Assembly (NCBI GenBank): GCA_052034005.1
Contig: JBPOJB010000016.1
Coordinates: forward strand, 1 to 64,000
DNA length: 64,000 nucleotides
Reading direction: 5' to 3'
DNA from: JAAYDI01 sp052034005
GTDB taxonomy: Bacteria > Planctomycetota > Planctomycetia > Pirellulales > Pirellulaceae
Shown: positions 44,397 through 52,897 of the stretch, piece by piece
Numbering within the stretch: position 1 is the stretch's first letter
How the letters are laid out: each line of letters begins with the position of its first letter
Made by a program: the position numbers and the translations under genes
Notes under the pieces: generated by a model
Database searches by the model: none
What the model was told of the DNA's origin: nothing
Seen by the model: the letters and a program-made list of their open reading frames with translations, nothing else

Positions 44397-44717
44397 TTAC
44401 GGCGGATCCGCGTGGCGCGCATACACGCACTGGTCGCCCACGTGGACATGGTCGATCAGGCCGATGATCAGCGTGTCGATGGGCATGGCCCTGGTCTGCG
44501 GAGTCAAGCGGGCACTGGACCCCTGGGCGACCAGCACGAAATCGCCTTCTCCCGCGCCCAGCAGATCCACCGCCACGAAGGTGCGCCCCGTGGTGACCAG
44601 CGACTGGCGCTGCGCGGCATCCAACCGGTACGGTTCGACCAGCAGCAGCTTGTAGCCGACCAGCGAATCGAGCTTCTGGGTCGAGACCAGGGAACCTATC
44701 ACGCGAGCCACAAACAT
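44397..44717 (-). CDS. BMC pentameric shell protein (EutN/CcmL family)
   Basis: The 106-residue product starts MFVARVIGSLVSTQKLDSLV and continues GYKLLLVEPYR and TFVAVDLLGAGEGDFVLVAQ, the EutN/CcmL core, then an SSAR and a hydrophobic tail (DTLIIGLIDHV). GGAAGGA lies seven bases before the ATG at 44717 and inside the end of the acetate kinase gene, from which it is separated by four bases. Third pentamer gene of the operon. Confidence 0.93.
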   Translation of the reverse strand: MFVARVIGSLVSTQKLDSLVGYKLLLVEPYRLDAAQRQSLVTTGRTFVAVDLLGAGEGDFVLVAQGSSARLTPQTRAMPIDTLIIGLIDHVHVGDQCVYARHADPP

Positions 44718-44721
44718 GCGT

Positions 44722-45906
44722 CTATCCTTCCAACAGTTGCCGGGTCTGACGCGCCACGACCAACTCCTCGTTGGTCGGCACGGTCCAGATCTGGACCGGA
44801 CTGTCCGCCGGGCTGATCCGCGATTCCCCACGCGCCTGGGCGTTGGCCTGCGCGTCGAGGACGATGCCCAGCGCCTGCAGGTTGGCACACACGCCGCTGC
44901 GCACGAACGCGCTGTTCTCGCCGATCCCGCCGGTGAACACCAGCGCGTCGAGGCCGCCGAGTTCCACGAGCAGCCCGCCCAGGTGGCGGCGAATCTCGGC
45001 GACGAACACGTCCAGCGCCAGTTGTGCGCGGGCGTGGCCGGCCTCCGCCGCCGCCTCCAGGTCCCGCACGTCGCCGCTCAACCCGCTCAAGCCCAGCAGG
45101 CCGCAGCGGTTGGCCAGGTCGTCCAGCAGCTGTTCGAGCGTCTTGCCGGTCGCACGCATGAGCACGGGAATGGCGAAGGGGTCGAAGTCCCCGACCCGGT
45201 TGTGGTGGGGCACGCCCGACTGCGGGCTCATGCCCATCGACGTGCCGACACTGACGCAGCCGCGGGTCGCACACAGGCTGCTCGAACCGCCCAGGTGGCA
45301 CGAGATGACGCGCGCGTCGTCGCGGCCGAGCAGTTGCGCGGCGCGCGTGGCGATGTACCGATGGCTGGCGCCATGGAACCCCCAGCGCTTGACCTGGTGC
45401 TGGTCGCTCCACTCCACCGGCACCGGATAGCAGCGGAGCCGTTCGGGGACCGTCGCATGGAAACCGGTCTCGAAGGCCGCCACCAGCGGGATGGCCGGCA
45501 GTCTCTCGGCCAGCAGGCGCATGGCCGCGACATAGGGCGGGTTGTGCGCCGGCGCCACCACGTTCATCTCCTCCATGGCGGCCAGCAGCGCGGCGTCCAC
45601 GCGCTGTACACCGCTGAACCTGCCCCCGTGGACCGCCTTGAAGCCGATCGCGGCGACCTCCGTCGCATCGCGGAGGCAGCCGGTCCCCGGGTGCGTCAAC
45701 TGCGCCAGACACTCCTGCACCGCCACGGCATGGTCGGGCACCTGCGCCGTCCATTGCGTGCAGCGACCGGCGATCTCCACCTGGCACGGACTCTCGGGCG
45801 CACCGATACGTTCCACGCCGCCCCGCGCCAGCTGGCGTTCGTCCGCCATGTCGAACAGCCGGTACTTGAAGCTGGTCGAGCCGAGGTTGGCCACCAGGAT
45901 CTTCAT
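44722..45906 (-). CDS. ackA: Acetate/propionate-type acyl kinase of the BMC operon
   Basis: The 394-residue product is an ASKHA-fold acyl kinase. It starts MKILVANLGSTSFKYRLF (phosphate-binding motif), and carries HNPP, GFHGASHRYIA (including the catalytic His), HLGGSSSLCA and the adenosine motif FTGGIGENSAFVR. It makes acyl-phosphate plus ADP into ATP, giving the energy yield of the pathway after PduL. In PVM compartments it probably acts on lactyl- or propionyl-phosphate. The start at 45906 has GGGAG eight bases upstream; a GTG at 45915 is possible. Its stop is four bases from a pentamer gene. No targeting helix is evident, so it may sit outside the shell. Confidence 0.93.
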   Translation of the reverse strand: MKILVANLGSTSFKYRLFDMADERQLARGGVERIGAPESPCQVEIAGRCTQWTAQVPDHAVAVQECLAQLTHPGTGCLRDATEVAAIGFKAVHGGRFSGVQRVDAALLAAMEEMNVVAPAHNPPYVAAMRLLAERLPAIPLVAAFETGFHATVPERLRCYPVPVEWSDQHQVKRWGFHGASHRYIATRAAQLLGRDDARVISCHLGGSSSLCATRGCVSVGTSMGMSPQSGVPHHNRVGDFDPFAIPVLMRATGKTLEQLLDDLANRCGLLGLSGLSGDVRDLEAAAEAGHARAQLALDVFVAEIRRHLGGLLVELGGLDALVFTGGIGENSAFVRSGVCANLQALGIVLDAQANAQARGESRISPADSPVQIWTVPTNEELVVARQTRQLLEG

Positions 45907-45955
45907 GATCACCACTCCCGTGCCAGACAGGTTCGGTGCCGCGCCGCGGGCGGCA

Positions 45956-46225
45956 CTACGACAGGAACGCGTCCACCAGGCCTTCGGCCGGGCGCGGGAT
46001 CACGTGGCTGCTCACCAGCTCGCCCACCTGCGACGCGGCGCTGGCGCCGGCCTCTACCGCCGCGCGCACGCTCCCGACGTCGCCGCTGACGATCGTCGTC
46101 ACCAGCCCGCCGCCGATCCCGACCCGCTTGACGATCTGGACGTTGGCCGCCTTGGCCATCGCGTCCGTCGCTTCCACCAACCCGATGAGTCCCTTGGTTT
46201 CAATCATCCCAATTGCGTTAGGCAT
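45956..46225 (-). CDS. BMC hexameric shell protein (PduA/CcmK type)
   Basis: The 89-residue product starts MPNAIGMIETKGLIGLVEA and has the standard single BMC domain: DAMAKAANVQIVKRVGIGGG (about 21-40), VTTIVSGDVGSVRAAVEAG and VIPRPAEG near the end. The lysine-rich pore edge and GIGGG loop are typical of PduA-like hexamers, which tile the facets and conduct substrates. AAGGGGA lies eight bases upstream. It is followed 50 bases later by the acyl kinase gene. Confidence 0.95.
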   Translation of the reverse strand: MPNAIGMIETKGLIGLVEATDAMAKAANVQIVKRVGIGGGLVTTIVSGDVGSVRAAVEAGASAASQVGELVSSHVIPRPAEGLVDAFLS

Positions 46226-46265
46226 CGTCTGAGTCCCCTTGTTGCTGGATGGTCCGGTATCGAGG

Positions 46266-46571
46266 CTATTTCGGGGCGACCGGCTTGCGGAGCGGTGCCG
46301 GTAGCACGGTTCCCAGATCATCGTGGGGACGCGGGATCACCTGCACGCTGATCACTTCGCCGATCCGCCCGGCCGCATTGGCACCGGCATCCGTGGCGGC
46401 CTTCACCGCCGCAACGTCGCCCGTGACGAACGCCGAGACCATGCCGCTGCCGACCTTGTCCCAGCCCAGGAACTGGACGTTGGCAGCTTTCAACATCGCA
46501 TCGACAGCCTCGAGCAGGGCGACAAAGCCCCTGGTCTCGATCATGCCTAGCGCCTCCATTTGCTTCGCCAT
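46266..46571 (-). CDS. BMC hexameric shell protein (PduA/CcmK type) with short C-terminal extension
   Basis: The 101-residue product starts MAKQMEALGMIETRGFVALL and follows the single-BMC-domain pattern: VDAMLKAANVQFLGWDKVGS, FVTGDVAAVKAATDAG and VQVIPRPHDDLG, then a proline-rich tail LPAPLRKPVAPK. The pore loop (KVGSG) differs from its neighbour (RVGIGGG), suggesting different pore selectivity in the two hexamers. GGGAGAG lies eight bases upstream. Two BMC-H and three BMC-P but no tandem-domain BMC-T gene appear in the operon. Confidence 0.95.
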   Translation of the reverse strand: MAKQMEALGMIETRGFVALLEAVDAMLKAANVQFLGWDKVGSGMVSAFVTGDVAAVKAATDAGANAAGRIGEVISVQVIPRPHDDLGTVLPAPLRKPVAPK

Positions 46572-46664
46572 AGAATATGCTCTCCCATGCAAAGAGTTGA
46601 GAAACGTCTTGGTGAGTGTCGATCAACTGCGTATCCACTCCGGCCGCCGGTCGCCGCCGACGGC

Positions 46665-47348
46665 TCACGGCAATAACTCCACCTTCGTCGCCGCATCGAG
46701 GAAACAGGCGTTTCCTTCGTCCGTGTCCAGATGCACCTCCAGTTTGCTGACCTCGTCGGCCCGCACCAGCAGGTCCTCGAACACCGTGGTGCAGGACGGC
46801 GATTCGACGCGCAACCGGATGTTGTCCCCGTGGCGGACCCCCAGCCGCTGGGCGTCCCGCACGCTCATGTGGACGTGTCGCGCCGCACGGATCACGCCCT
46901 GCTTGAGTTCCACCACGCCTTTGGGCCCCACCAGGACGCAGCCCGGCGTGCCCTCGATCCGACCGCTGTGCCGCACCGGCGCGTCAATCCCCAACGAGAT
47001 CGAGTCGGTAAATGCCAACTCCACCTGGCTCTGCCGGCGCGTCGGGCCCAAAATCCGCACCGTCGGCAACATGCGCCGCCGCGGACCGACCACCATCACC
47101 GTCTCCTCCGCCGCATACGAGCCGTCCTGGTACAGGGGCTTCATCAGCGTCAGCTGGTGGCCCGGGCCAAACAGCGCCTCCACATGCGCGTCGGTCAAAT
47201 GCACGTGCCGCGCCGAAATACTGATCACCACGTCCGGCCGATCGGCACCCGCCTCCTCTCGGACGGGCGCGCCCAACGGCTGCCGGAGAACGATCTGCCG
47301 TACGATCCGCTCGATCGTGCGGCGGTCAATCGTGGATGCTGCAGACAT
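46665..47348 (-). CDS. pduL: PduL-type phosphotransacylase with N-terminal targeting helix
   Basis: The 227-residue product starts with a helix DRRTIERIVRQIVLRQ (about 9-24) that matches the amphipathic BMC encapsulation peptides. The PduL domains follow: ISISARHVHLTDAHVEALFG and RAARHVHMSVRDAQRLGVRH carry the histidines that bind the two zinc ions, plus VLVGPKGVVELK. It converts acyl-CoA and phosphate to acyl-phosphate and CoA, recycling CoA within the shell. The ATG at 47348 is chosen because the targeting helix begins just after it. It is the first gene of the operon. Confidence 0.94.
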   Translation of the reverse strand: MSAASTIDRRTIERIVRQIVLRQPLGAPVREEAGADRPDVVISISARHVHLTDAHVEALFGPGHQLTLMKPLYQDGSYAAEETVMVVGPRRRMLPTVRILGPTRRQSQVELAFTDSISLGIDAPVRHSGRIEGTPGCVLVGPKGVVELKQGVIRAARHVHMSVRDAQRLGVRHGDNIRLRVESPSCTTVFEDLLVRADEVSKLEVHLDTDEGNACFLDAATKVELLP

Positions 47349-47755
47349 CTGTCGGACACCGTCCCCGTACGTCATTCGAACCGCGCTTGTCGGCCAACCT
47401 CGCGCCGCCACCGCACGACCGCCCCGGCGCGACGCGGGCTGAACCTCTCAAACCTACGTTACAACAGACGCATCCGGTATAATTCCCACTGATCCGGTAC
47501 GAAATGCGCCGACCCCCGCCTCGCCGACCCCGCTCGGACAGCTCGATTAACGACACAAGTCCTTGTTGTATATCGAGTTGCAGCCGCCTCAGGCAGCGCC
47601 GCCCGGGACGCATTCGCGAGGCCGAAACCCGGTTTCCCTCAACCGCCCACGCCACAGAGTTTCACTGATTTGCCGATTATCGCTCAGAGCACAGGAATCT
47701 TCAATGAGCCATCCGCCGCAGCCGAGTGGGCCCGCGCGGAGTCCCCATGTGGCGG
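47349..47755. other. Intergenic region carrying the probable BMC operon promoter
   Basis: About 400 bases between purN and pduL (both minus strand). No gene is supported. The control region of the BMC operon should be here. I found no clear -35/-10 pair on the minus strand; TATAAT at 47478-47483 is on the plus strand and its best upstream partner is only 13 bases away. There is no obvious cluster of repeated operator sequences. Confidence 0.55.
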
Positions 47756-48397
47756 TCAGGGACGCGCGGGGTCGATTCGCACGCGGCGGCCGGACACGTG
47801 GACGCGGCCTTCGGCCAGCCATTGCAGGGCCTCGGGATAGGCCTCGCATTCGGCGGCGAATACGCGCTCAGCCAGGGACTGGACCGTGTCCTCTTCCAGC
47901 ACGGGGACGACCTTCTGCAGGATGATCGGCCCATGGTCGTACTGGTCGTCCGCGAAGTGCACGGTGCAACCGCTGACTTTCGCGCCGTAATCGAGCACGC
48001 TCTGGTGCACGCGCCGGCCGTAGAATCCGCGACCGCAGAACGCCGGGATCAGGGCAGGGTGGATATTGGTCACGCGATGGACGAAGTCGGACGGCACGAG
48101 GACATGTTTCAAGAACCCGCCCATCACGGCCAGCTGCGCGCCGACGTCCCGGCAGGCCTGGAAGAGGGCGGCGCTGAAGGACTCTTCCGACTCGAACGCA
48201 CCCGGGCGGATCACGCGGGTGGGAATCTGCGCCTCGGCGGCCAACTGCAGTCCGCCCGCCTTGGCGGTGCTGGAGATGACCAGCCGAATGTCCAGGTCGA
48301 GTTGTCCGGCGGCGATGCGCCCGATCAGGTTGTGGAGCGTGGTGCCGCCGCCGGAGATCAGCACGGCCACGGGCAGAGGTTGGGCCGGTCGCGGCAT
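47756..48397 (-). CDS. purN: Phosphoribosylglycinamide formyltransferase
   Basis: The 213-residue product is a PurN/formyl-transferase fold enzyme: GGGTTLHNLI near the N-terminus (phosphate loop), NIHPALIPAF with the catalytic Asn and His, and VHFADDQYDHGPIILQ with the catalytic Asp. It transfers a formyl group from 10-formyl-tetrahydrofolate to GAR in purine synthesis. AGGGGA lies seven bases upstream of the ATG at 48397, which overlaps no other gene but begins two bases after the ileS stop, so the two genes probably form one transcript. Confidence 0.93.
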   Translation of the reverse strand: MPRPAQPLPVAVLISGGGTTLHNLIGRIAAGQLDLDIRLVISSTAKAGGLQLAAEAQIPTRVIRPGAFESEESFSAALFQACRDVGAQLAVMGGFLKHVLVPSDFVHRVTNIHPALIPAFCGRGFYGRRVHQSVLDYGAKVSGCTVHFADDQYDHGPIILQKVVPVLEEDTVQSLAERVFAAECEAYPEALQWLAEGRVHVSGRRVRIDPARP

Positions 48398-48399
48398 GG

Positions 48400-51300
48400 C
48401 TACGTCCCCTGCACCTGGACGAAGAGCAGCACGGGCGTGTCCGCCACGACGCACGAGACCGGTTCAACGCCGTCGAGTGTGCCGCGTCGAATGTCGACGG
48501 CCAGCGTTTCGTGCAGGAGGTAATCGCGGTTCTCCTGGACGGCCGCCCAGAGTTCCTCCTGGTCGGTCTGGATGGCGACCTGGATCCGGTCGGTGTATTG
48601 GCAGCGCAGCTCCTTGCGCCGCTCCTGGACGAGCCGCTTCAGGTCCTGGGCGTGGCCTTCGCGGATCAGCGGCGGGGTGAGGTCGGTCGACAACACGACG
48701 ACGACGTGGGGGCCCTGGGCGGCGGTCCAGCCTTGGCGCGCCTGCAACCGCACTTCCACGTCCTCCCGATCCAACGTCAGGGGCTCGCCCTCCAGTTCCA
48801 GCGTCACCCGGCCGTGATCCCGCAGTTGGTTCAGCAGCGACGCGCCGTGCGTGGCCAGCAGCGCCTGTTTCACGGCGGGCATCCGCCGGCCGACGCGCGG
48901 GCCCAGCCGCTTGAAGTTCGGCTGCACCGCGTACGAAATGTACTTCTCGCCCTCCGTCGTGTAGGCGACCTCTTTGACGTTCAGCTCCTCGCACAACAGC
49001 CCGTCGTGCGTCTCGAGCCAGGGTTGCTCCTGATCGTCGGCCAGGATCACCTCGACCCGCGCCAGCGGCTGGCGCACCTTCAACTTGGCGTTCATGCGGG
49101 CCGAACGTCCGAGGGAGGCGATCTCGCGGAGCAGCGCCATGCGCCGGGTCAACTCCCGGTCGATCAAGGCGGGGTCGGCCACGGGATAATCGCACAGGTG
49201 GACGCTTTCCACCGCCCGCGTGCCGAACACGCCGGCCAGGTTCCGCCACATGGTTTCGGCCAGGAAGGGCACGAACGGCGCGATCATCTTGCAGACGGTC
49301 AGCAGGCATTCGTAGAGCGTCCAGTGGGCATCGTACTTGTCCTGCGACTGTTCGTCGCCGCTCCAGAACCGGTCGCGGCTGCGCCGCACGTACCAGTTGC
49401 TCAGCGCATCGACAAACGCATTGAGGCTGGTGCAGGCCCCGAAGTTGTCGTAGAGGTCCATGCGCTGGACGACCGTCTCGAGCGTCTGGTGCAATTCGCT
49501 CAGCACCCAGCGGTCGATCTCCGCCCGCTGGTCCACCGGCCGGTAGTGCCGGCCGCGGGCCAGGATGGGGCCGGCCAGCTGCCCGCCCGAACCCTGGATC
49601 AGCCGGCCGGGATCGAACCCGTCGATATTGGCATAGATCACGAAAAAGCTGTAGACGTTCCACAAGCGCAGCAGGAACTCGGGGACGCTCTCCTTGATGG
49701 CCCGCTCGCTGTAGATGATCGAGTTCCAAGGCGCCTGATTGGCGAAGAAATACCAGCGCAGCGCGTCGGCCCCGTGCACGTCGAAGATCTCCTGCGGACT
49801 GTGGTAATTGCGCAGCCGCTTGGACATCTTGCCGGTCCGCTGGTGGTACTTCGACCCGCACTTCGCACGCGCTTCGGACTCCGAGAGAAACCGCTCCTTC
49901 CCATCCGCGCTCTCCCACCATTCGGCCAGCATCAGCCCCAGTACGATGCAGGTGCGGTAGGGGTGCGGGAACGCGTGCGGCGCCGACTGCGCGTCCCGGG
50001 ACTCCTCGTCGCCGAACAACATCGTGCTGATGGCCAGCAGGCTGTAGAACCAGCCGCGCGTCTGATCGAGCGCTTCACTGATGAAGTCGGCCGGGAACTG
50101 CCGCGCGAACTGCGCGCCGTTGGCATGCGGATAGCCCCATTGGGCAAACGGCATGGCGCCGGAGTCGTACCAGCAGTCGATCACCTCCGGGACGCGCCGC
50201 ATCCGGCCGCCCGGCGCGAAGGGCGAATCATAGGTGACGGCGTCGATGTACGGTTTGTGCACGCGCAGGTCGTCCGGCAGGTCCGGCTTGGCGCGCTTGG
50301 CCTGCGCCCACACCTCGAATCCCGCCGCGCCCGGCTTGGCCTGCAGCTCCGCATAACTGCCCACCGCCTCCGCCCGACCGGTCCTGTCGCAGACCCAGAT
50401 CGGCAGCGGCGTGCCCCAATAGCGTTCCCGGGACAGCGCCCAGTCGACGTTGGTCTCCAGGAAATTGCCGAACCGTCCATCCCGGATGTGGTCGGGCAAC
50501 CAGTTGATCTGCGCGTTGTTGGCCAGCATCCGATCCCGGAAGGCGGTGGTGCGAATGAACCAGCTCTTGCGCGGATACTGGATCAGCGGGTCATCTTCCG
50601 CCCGCCAACAGAAGGGGTACTCGTGGAGGTACTGTTCGCGCATCAGCAGCAGGCCGGCTTCGCGCAGCTGCAGGACCAGGTCCTTGTCAGCGTCCTTGAC
50701 CCAGCGCCCTTCGTAATCGGGCACTTCGCTGGTGAACCGCCCGTCGGGCCCGACCCCGCAGATGAGCGGCGGGCCTTCGCCCGGCTCGAACCGGGCCTGC
50801 TCGGCCAGCAGCACGTCATAGTCCACTTCGCCGAAGGCCGGCGCTTGATGCACGATGCCCGTGCCGCTGTCGACCGTCACGAAATCGGCCGGCACCACGC
50901 GCCAGGCGATGTACTCGCGGCCGCCCTCGCGCAGCCGCCCCTGCCGCTGCCCGTCCTGGGCGTAGTAATACTCCGCAAACGGCGGTCGATACCGCTTCCC
51001 CAGCAGCTCGCGGCCCTCGCACTGCCGCTCGACGATGAACGTGCGCTTGGCCTTGTCCGCAATCGACTGGTAGAGGGCCGCCGCCATCACCAGCTTCTCA
51101 CCCGACTGCTCGTCACGCACGGTCACGTAGTCCAGCGCCGGGTGCACGGCCGCAAACTGGTTGTTGGGCAGCGTCCAGGGCGTGGTGGTCCAGACCAGCA
51201 GCGAGGTGTTCTCCTCGTCCACGAGCGGGAAACACACGTAGACGCTCGGGTCCGCCGTCTCGCGGTAGCCCTGTCCGACCTCGCCGGCGCTCAGCGCCGT

Positions 51301-51858
51301 GCCGCCCTGGGCCCACCACCAGACGATCTTGTGGCCCTGGTACAACAGGCCACGGTCGAACAACCGCTGGAGCGACCACCAGACGCTCTCCACATAGGTC
51401 TGGTGATACGTGACATACGCCTCGTCCAGATGGATCCAGAACCCCAGCCGCTCCGTCAGCTGCTCCCACTGCTTCATGTACCGCCAGACGCTCTCCTGGC
51501 ACCGGTGAATGAACGGCTCCACACCGTATTGCTCGATCTCCTCCTTCGAGTGGATCCCCAGCTCCTTGCAGACTTCCACTTCGACCGGCAAGCCGTGCGT
51601 GTCCCAGCCCGCTTTGCGCTCGCACAAGTAGCCGCGCATCGTCCGATAGCGCGGATACAGGTCCTTGATCGCGCGGGTCAGACAGTGGCCCGGGTGGGGC
51701 AGCCCGTTGGCTGTCGGAGGCCCCTCGTAGAACACGAAGGTCGGCGCGCCGGCACGCTGCGCAAGCGATTTCTCGTAGATGGCCTGTTCCCGCCAGAATG
51801 CCAGAATCTCCTCTTCCAACTCCGGGAACTTGACGTGGCTCGATACCTGTTTGAACAT
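48400..51858 (-). CDS. ileS: Isoleucyl-tRNA synthetase
   Basis: The 1152-residue protein is a class I synthetase. The HIGH-type motif is PPTANGLPHPGHCLT (about residue 46) and the KMSKS loop is KMSKRLRNY near residue 676. The editing (CP1) domain lies between them, and the anticodon-binding region follows with DRWVLSELHQT. The order and length fit the longer, eukaryote-like IleS class (type 2) rather than the shorter E. coli class. It charges tRNA-Ile and edits valine. The start at 51858 is chosen from the family N-terminus (FPELEEEILAFW). purN follows two bases after the stop. Confidence 0.95.
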   Translation of the reverse strand: MFKQVSSHVKFPELEEEILAFWREQAIYEKSLAQRAGAPTFVFYEGPPTANGLPHPGHCLTRAIKDLYPRYRTMRGYLCERKAGWDTHGLPVEVEVCKELGIHSKEEIEQYGVEPFIHRCQESVWRYMKQWEQLTERLGFWIHLDEAYVTYHQTYVESVWWSLQRLFDRGLLYQGHKIVWWWAQGGTALSAGEVGQGYRETADPSVYVCFPLVDEENTSLLVWTTTPWTLPNNQFAAVHPALDYVTVRDEQSGEKLVMAAALYQSIADKAKRTFIVERQCEGRELLGKRYRPPFAEYYYAQDGQRQGRLREGGREYIAWRVVPADFVTVDSGTGIVHQAPAFGEVDYDVLLAEQARFEPGEGPPLICGVGPDGRFTSEVPDYEGRWVKDADKDLVLQLREAGLLLMREQYLHEYPFCWRAEDDPLIQYPRKSWFIRTTAFRDRMLANNAQINWLPDHIRDGRFGNFLETNVDWALSRERYWGTPLPIWVCDRTGRAEAVGSYAELQAKPGAAGFEVWAQAKRAKPDLPDDLRVHKPYIDAVTYDSPFAPGGRMRRVPEVIDCWYDSGAMPFAQWGYPHANGAQFARQFPADFISEALDQTRGWFYSLLAISTMLFGDEESRDAQSAPHAFPHPYRTCIVLGLMLAEWWESADGKERFLSESEARAKCGSKYHQRTGKMSKRLRNYHSPQEIFDVHGADALRWYFFANQAPWNSIIYSERAIKESVPEFLLRLWNVYSFFVIYANIDGFDPGRLIQGSGGQLAGPILARGRHYRPVDQRAEIDRWVLSELHQTLETVVQRMDLYDNFGACTSLNAFVDALSNWYVRRSRDRFWSGDEQSQDKYDAHWTLYECLLTVCKMIAPFVPFLAETMWRNLAGVFGTRAVESVHLCDYPVADPALIDRELTRRMALLREIASLGRSARMNAKLKVRQPLARVEVILADDQEQPWLETHDGLLCEELNVKEVAYTTEGEKYISYAVQPNFKRLGPRVGRRMPAVKQALLATHGASLLNQLRDHGRVTLELEGEPLTLDREDVEVRLQARQGWTAAQGPHVVVVLSTDLTPPLIREGHAQDLKRLVQERRKELRCQYTDRIQVAIQTDQEELWAAVQENRDYLLHETLAVDIRRGTLDGVEPVSCVVADTPVLLFVQVQGT

Positions 51859-51965
51859 GGTTCGCTTCTGCAAGGCAATAGGTGTCGGCCGTGCGCGCCG
51901 CAAACACCGGCGCGCTCCGCCGCGCGATAGGCGACCACGTCGGGAACGGGCGGCTGCACAGCCCT

Positions 51966-52331
51966 TCAGTCTTCTTCGTCCAGATCCACGGGATCGTCGT
52001 CCGGGATGCCGCCGTCAACGGGCTCTTCGTCCTCGTCGAAGTCCTCCGTCAATTCATCCTCGTCCAACGCCTCGTCGTCGAATTCAATGTCGTCGAAGTC
52101 ATCTTCGTCCAGATTGAAGTCCTCTTCGTCGCCGTCCAGCTCCTCCTCGAAATCGTCGTCAAAATCGTCGTCAAAATCGTCTTCGTCGAAATCGTCAAAC
52201 TCGTCGTCCGGCGAACCGCGCGTGTCGCCAATCTCCGCCCGGATCCCGCGGCCGTCGTCCACGACCGGATCCACCCGCCACCACGCATACCGGTCGCTAC
52301 GCTCGATCCCATCTCCCACAATGCAGTCCAT
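51966..52331 (-). CDS. Small acidic low-complexity protein
   Basis: The 121-residue product starts MDCIVGDGIERSDRYAWWRV, and from about residue 40 it is almost wholly Asp/Glu/Phe/Leu (FDEDDFDDDFDDDFEEELDG and similar). The ATG at 52331 is preferred over a TTG further upstream. Acidic tails of this kind occur on planctomycete small proteins and could bind cations or basic proteins, but no role is known. It lies between ileS and the terminator of the arginine genes. Confidence 0.65.
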   Translation of the reverse strand: MDCIVGDGIERSDRYAWWRVDPVVDDGRGIRAEIGDTRGSPDDEFDDFDEDDFDDDFDDDFEEELDGDEEDFNLDEDDFDDIEFDDEALDEDELTEDFDEDEEPVDGGIPDDDPVDLDEED

Positions 52332-52672
52332 CTCTCGCACCTCGCACCACCACACGACTCGTCTCGCATTCAACCACGGCTGGCAAGAACGGCCACCACC
52401 ACGGCCAAGGACCGCGAAACGACCTTAAGTAGTCGACAACCCGCGTTCTGTCAAGCAGCGGCGGGCCGCTGCGAGACAGACGTACCGCCCGGTACACGGA
52501 TGCCCCAACACCGGGATGGGGCCGACCCATGAACGGCCCTTCACGCACTCCGAACCGACAACGGCCCAATGCAACCGCCCCGGCTGCGCAACGAACCAAA
52601 CGGGCCGTTGGATGGATGGGCCAATGGAGCAGGGGGAATCCCCCGACGAAAGACTGCCGCCCCGCAAGCCCA

Positions 52673-52712
52673 CAAAAAAAGGCAGGGCCGTCGCGCTGCA
52701 ACGAACCCTGCC
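52673..52712 (-). terminator. Strong intrinsic terminator downstream of argJ
   Basis: On the minus strand GGCAGGG (from 52712) and CCCTGCC (to 52681) form a stem, followed by TTTTTTT (52680-52674). It lies 186 bases after argJ and fits the end of an argCJ transcript or of a separate small RNA read from within that gap. Confidence 0.85.
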
Positions 52713-52850
52713 AAACACGGGGGTGAGAAAGCCTGTCTCGGAGAGCCGGCACTTGGGAGTTCAGAGTCGGGCTGCCGGCTCCACATCAAGCCTACTACGG
52801 CCGACGTCCAGATCCAAGCGGAAATCATAGACACGACATATTAATTATCG
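52713..52850 (-). ncRNA. Possible small RNA between argJ and its terminator
   Basis: The minus-strand segment contains a perfect 9-bp hairpin GAGCCGGCA/TGCCGGCTC (52743-52781, loop about 21 bases), then the strong terminator at 52673-52712. The argJ stop is at 52898, and the unusually long untranslated tail with two stable stems would suit an independently transcribed RNA of about 150-180 nt or a processed 3' fragment. No family (6S, SRP, tmRNA, RNase P) matched by eye. Confidence 0.3.
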
Positions 52851-52897
52851 ATTTTGACCGGAATCGGTACCGTTTGGGCGGGTTGCAGCGCGTTTGA

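Larger units (their letters stand above)
52332..52897. other. Long non-coding stretch holding a terminator and a possible small RNA
   Basis: About 570 bases before argJ. From 52673 to about 52850 there is a compact structured segment read on the minus strand (terminator and second hairpin). The rest (52332-52672) has no supported gene. Confidence 0.6.

Noticed and set aside
47478..47483. TATAAT as a promoter for the BMC operon
   Set aside because: It is on the plus strand, opposite to the operon, and its best upstream partner is 13 bases away.
48511..51930. A 1139-codon open frame on the plus strand across ileS
   Set aside because: It is the antisense shadow of the isoleucyl-tRNA synthetase gene; GC-rich codons make stop codons rare and the translation has no domain pattern.
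52006..52428. Serine-rich plus-strand frame opposite the acidic protein
   Set aside because: It is the mirror of the Asp/Glu-rich codons (poly-Ser from reverse complement) and lacks other content.
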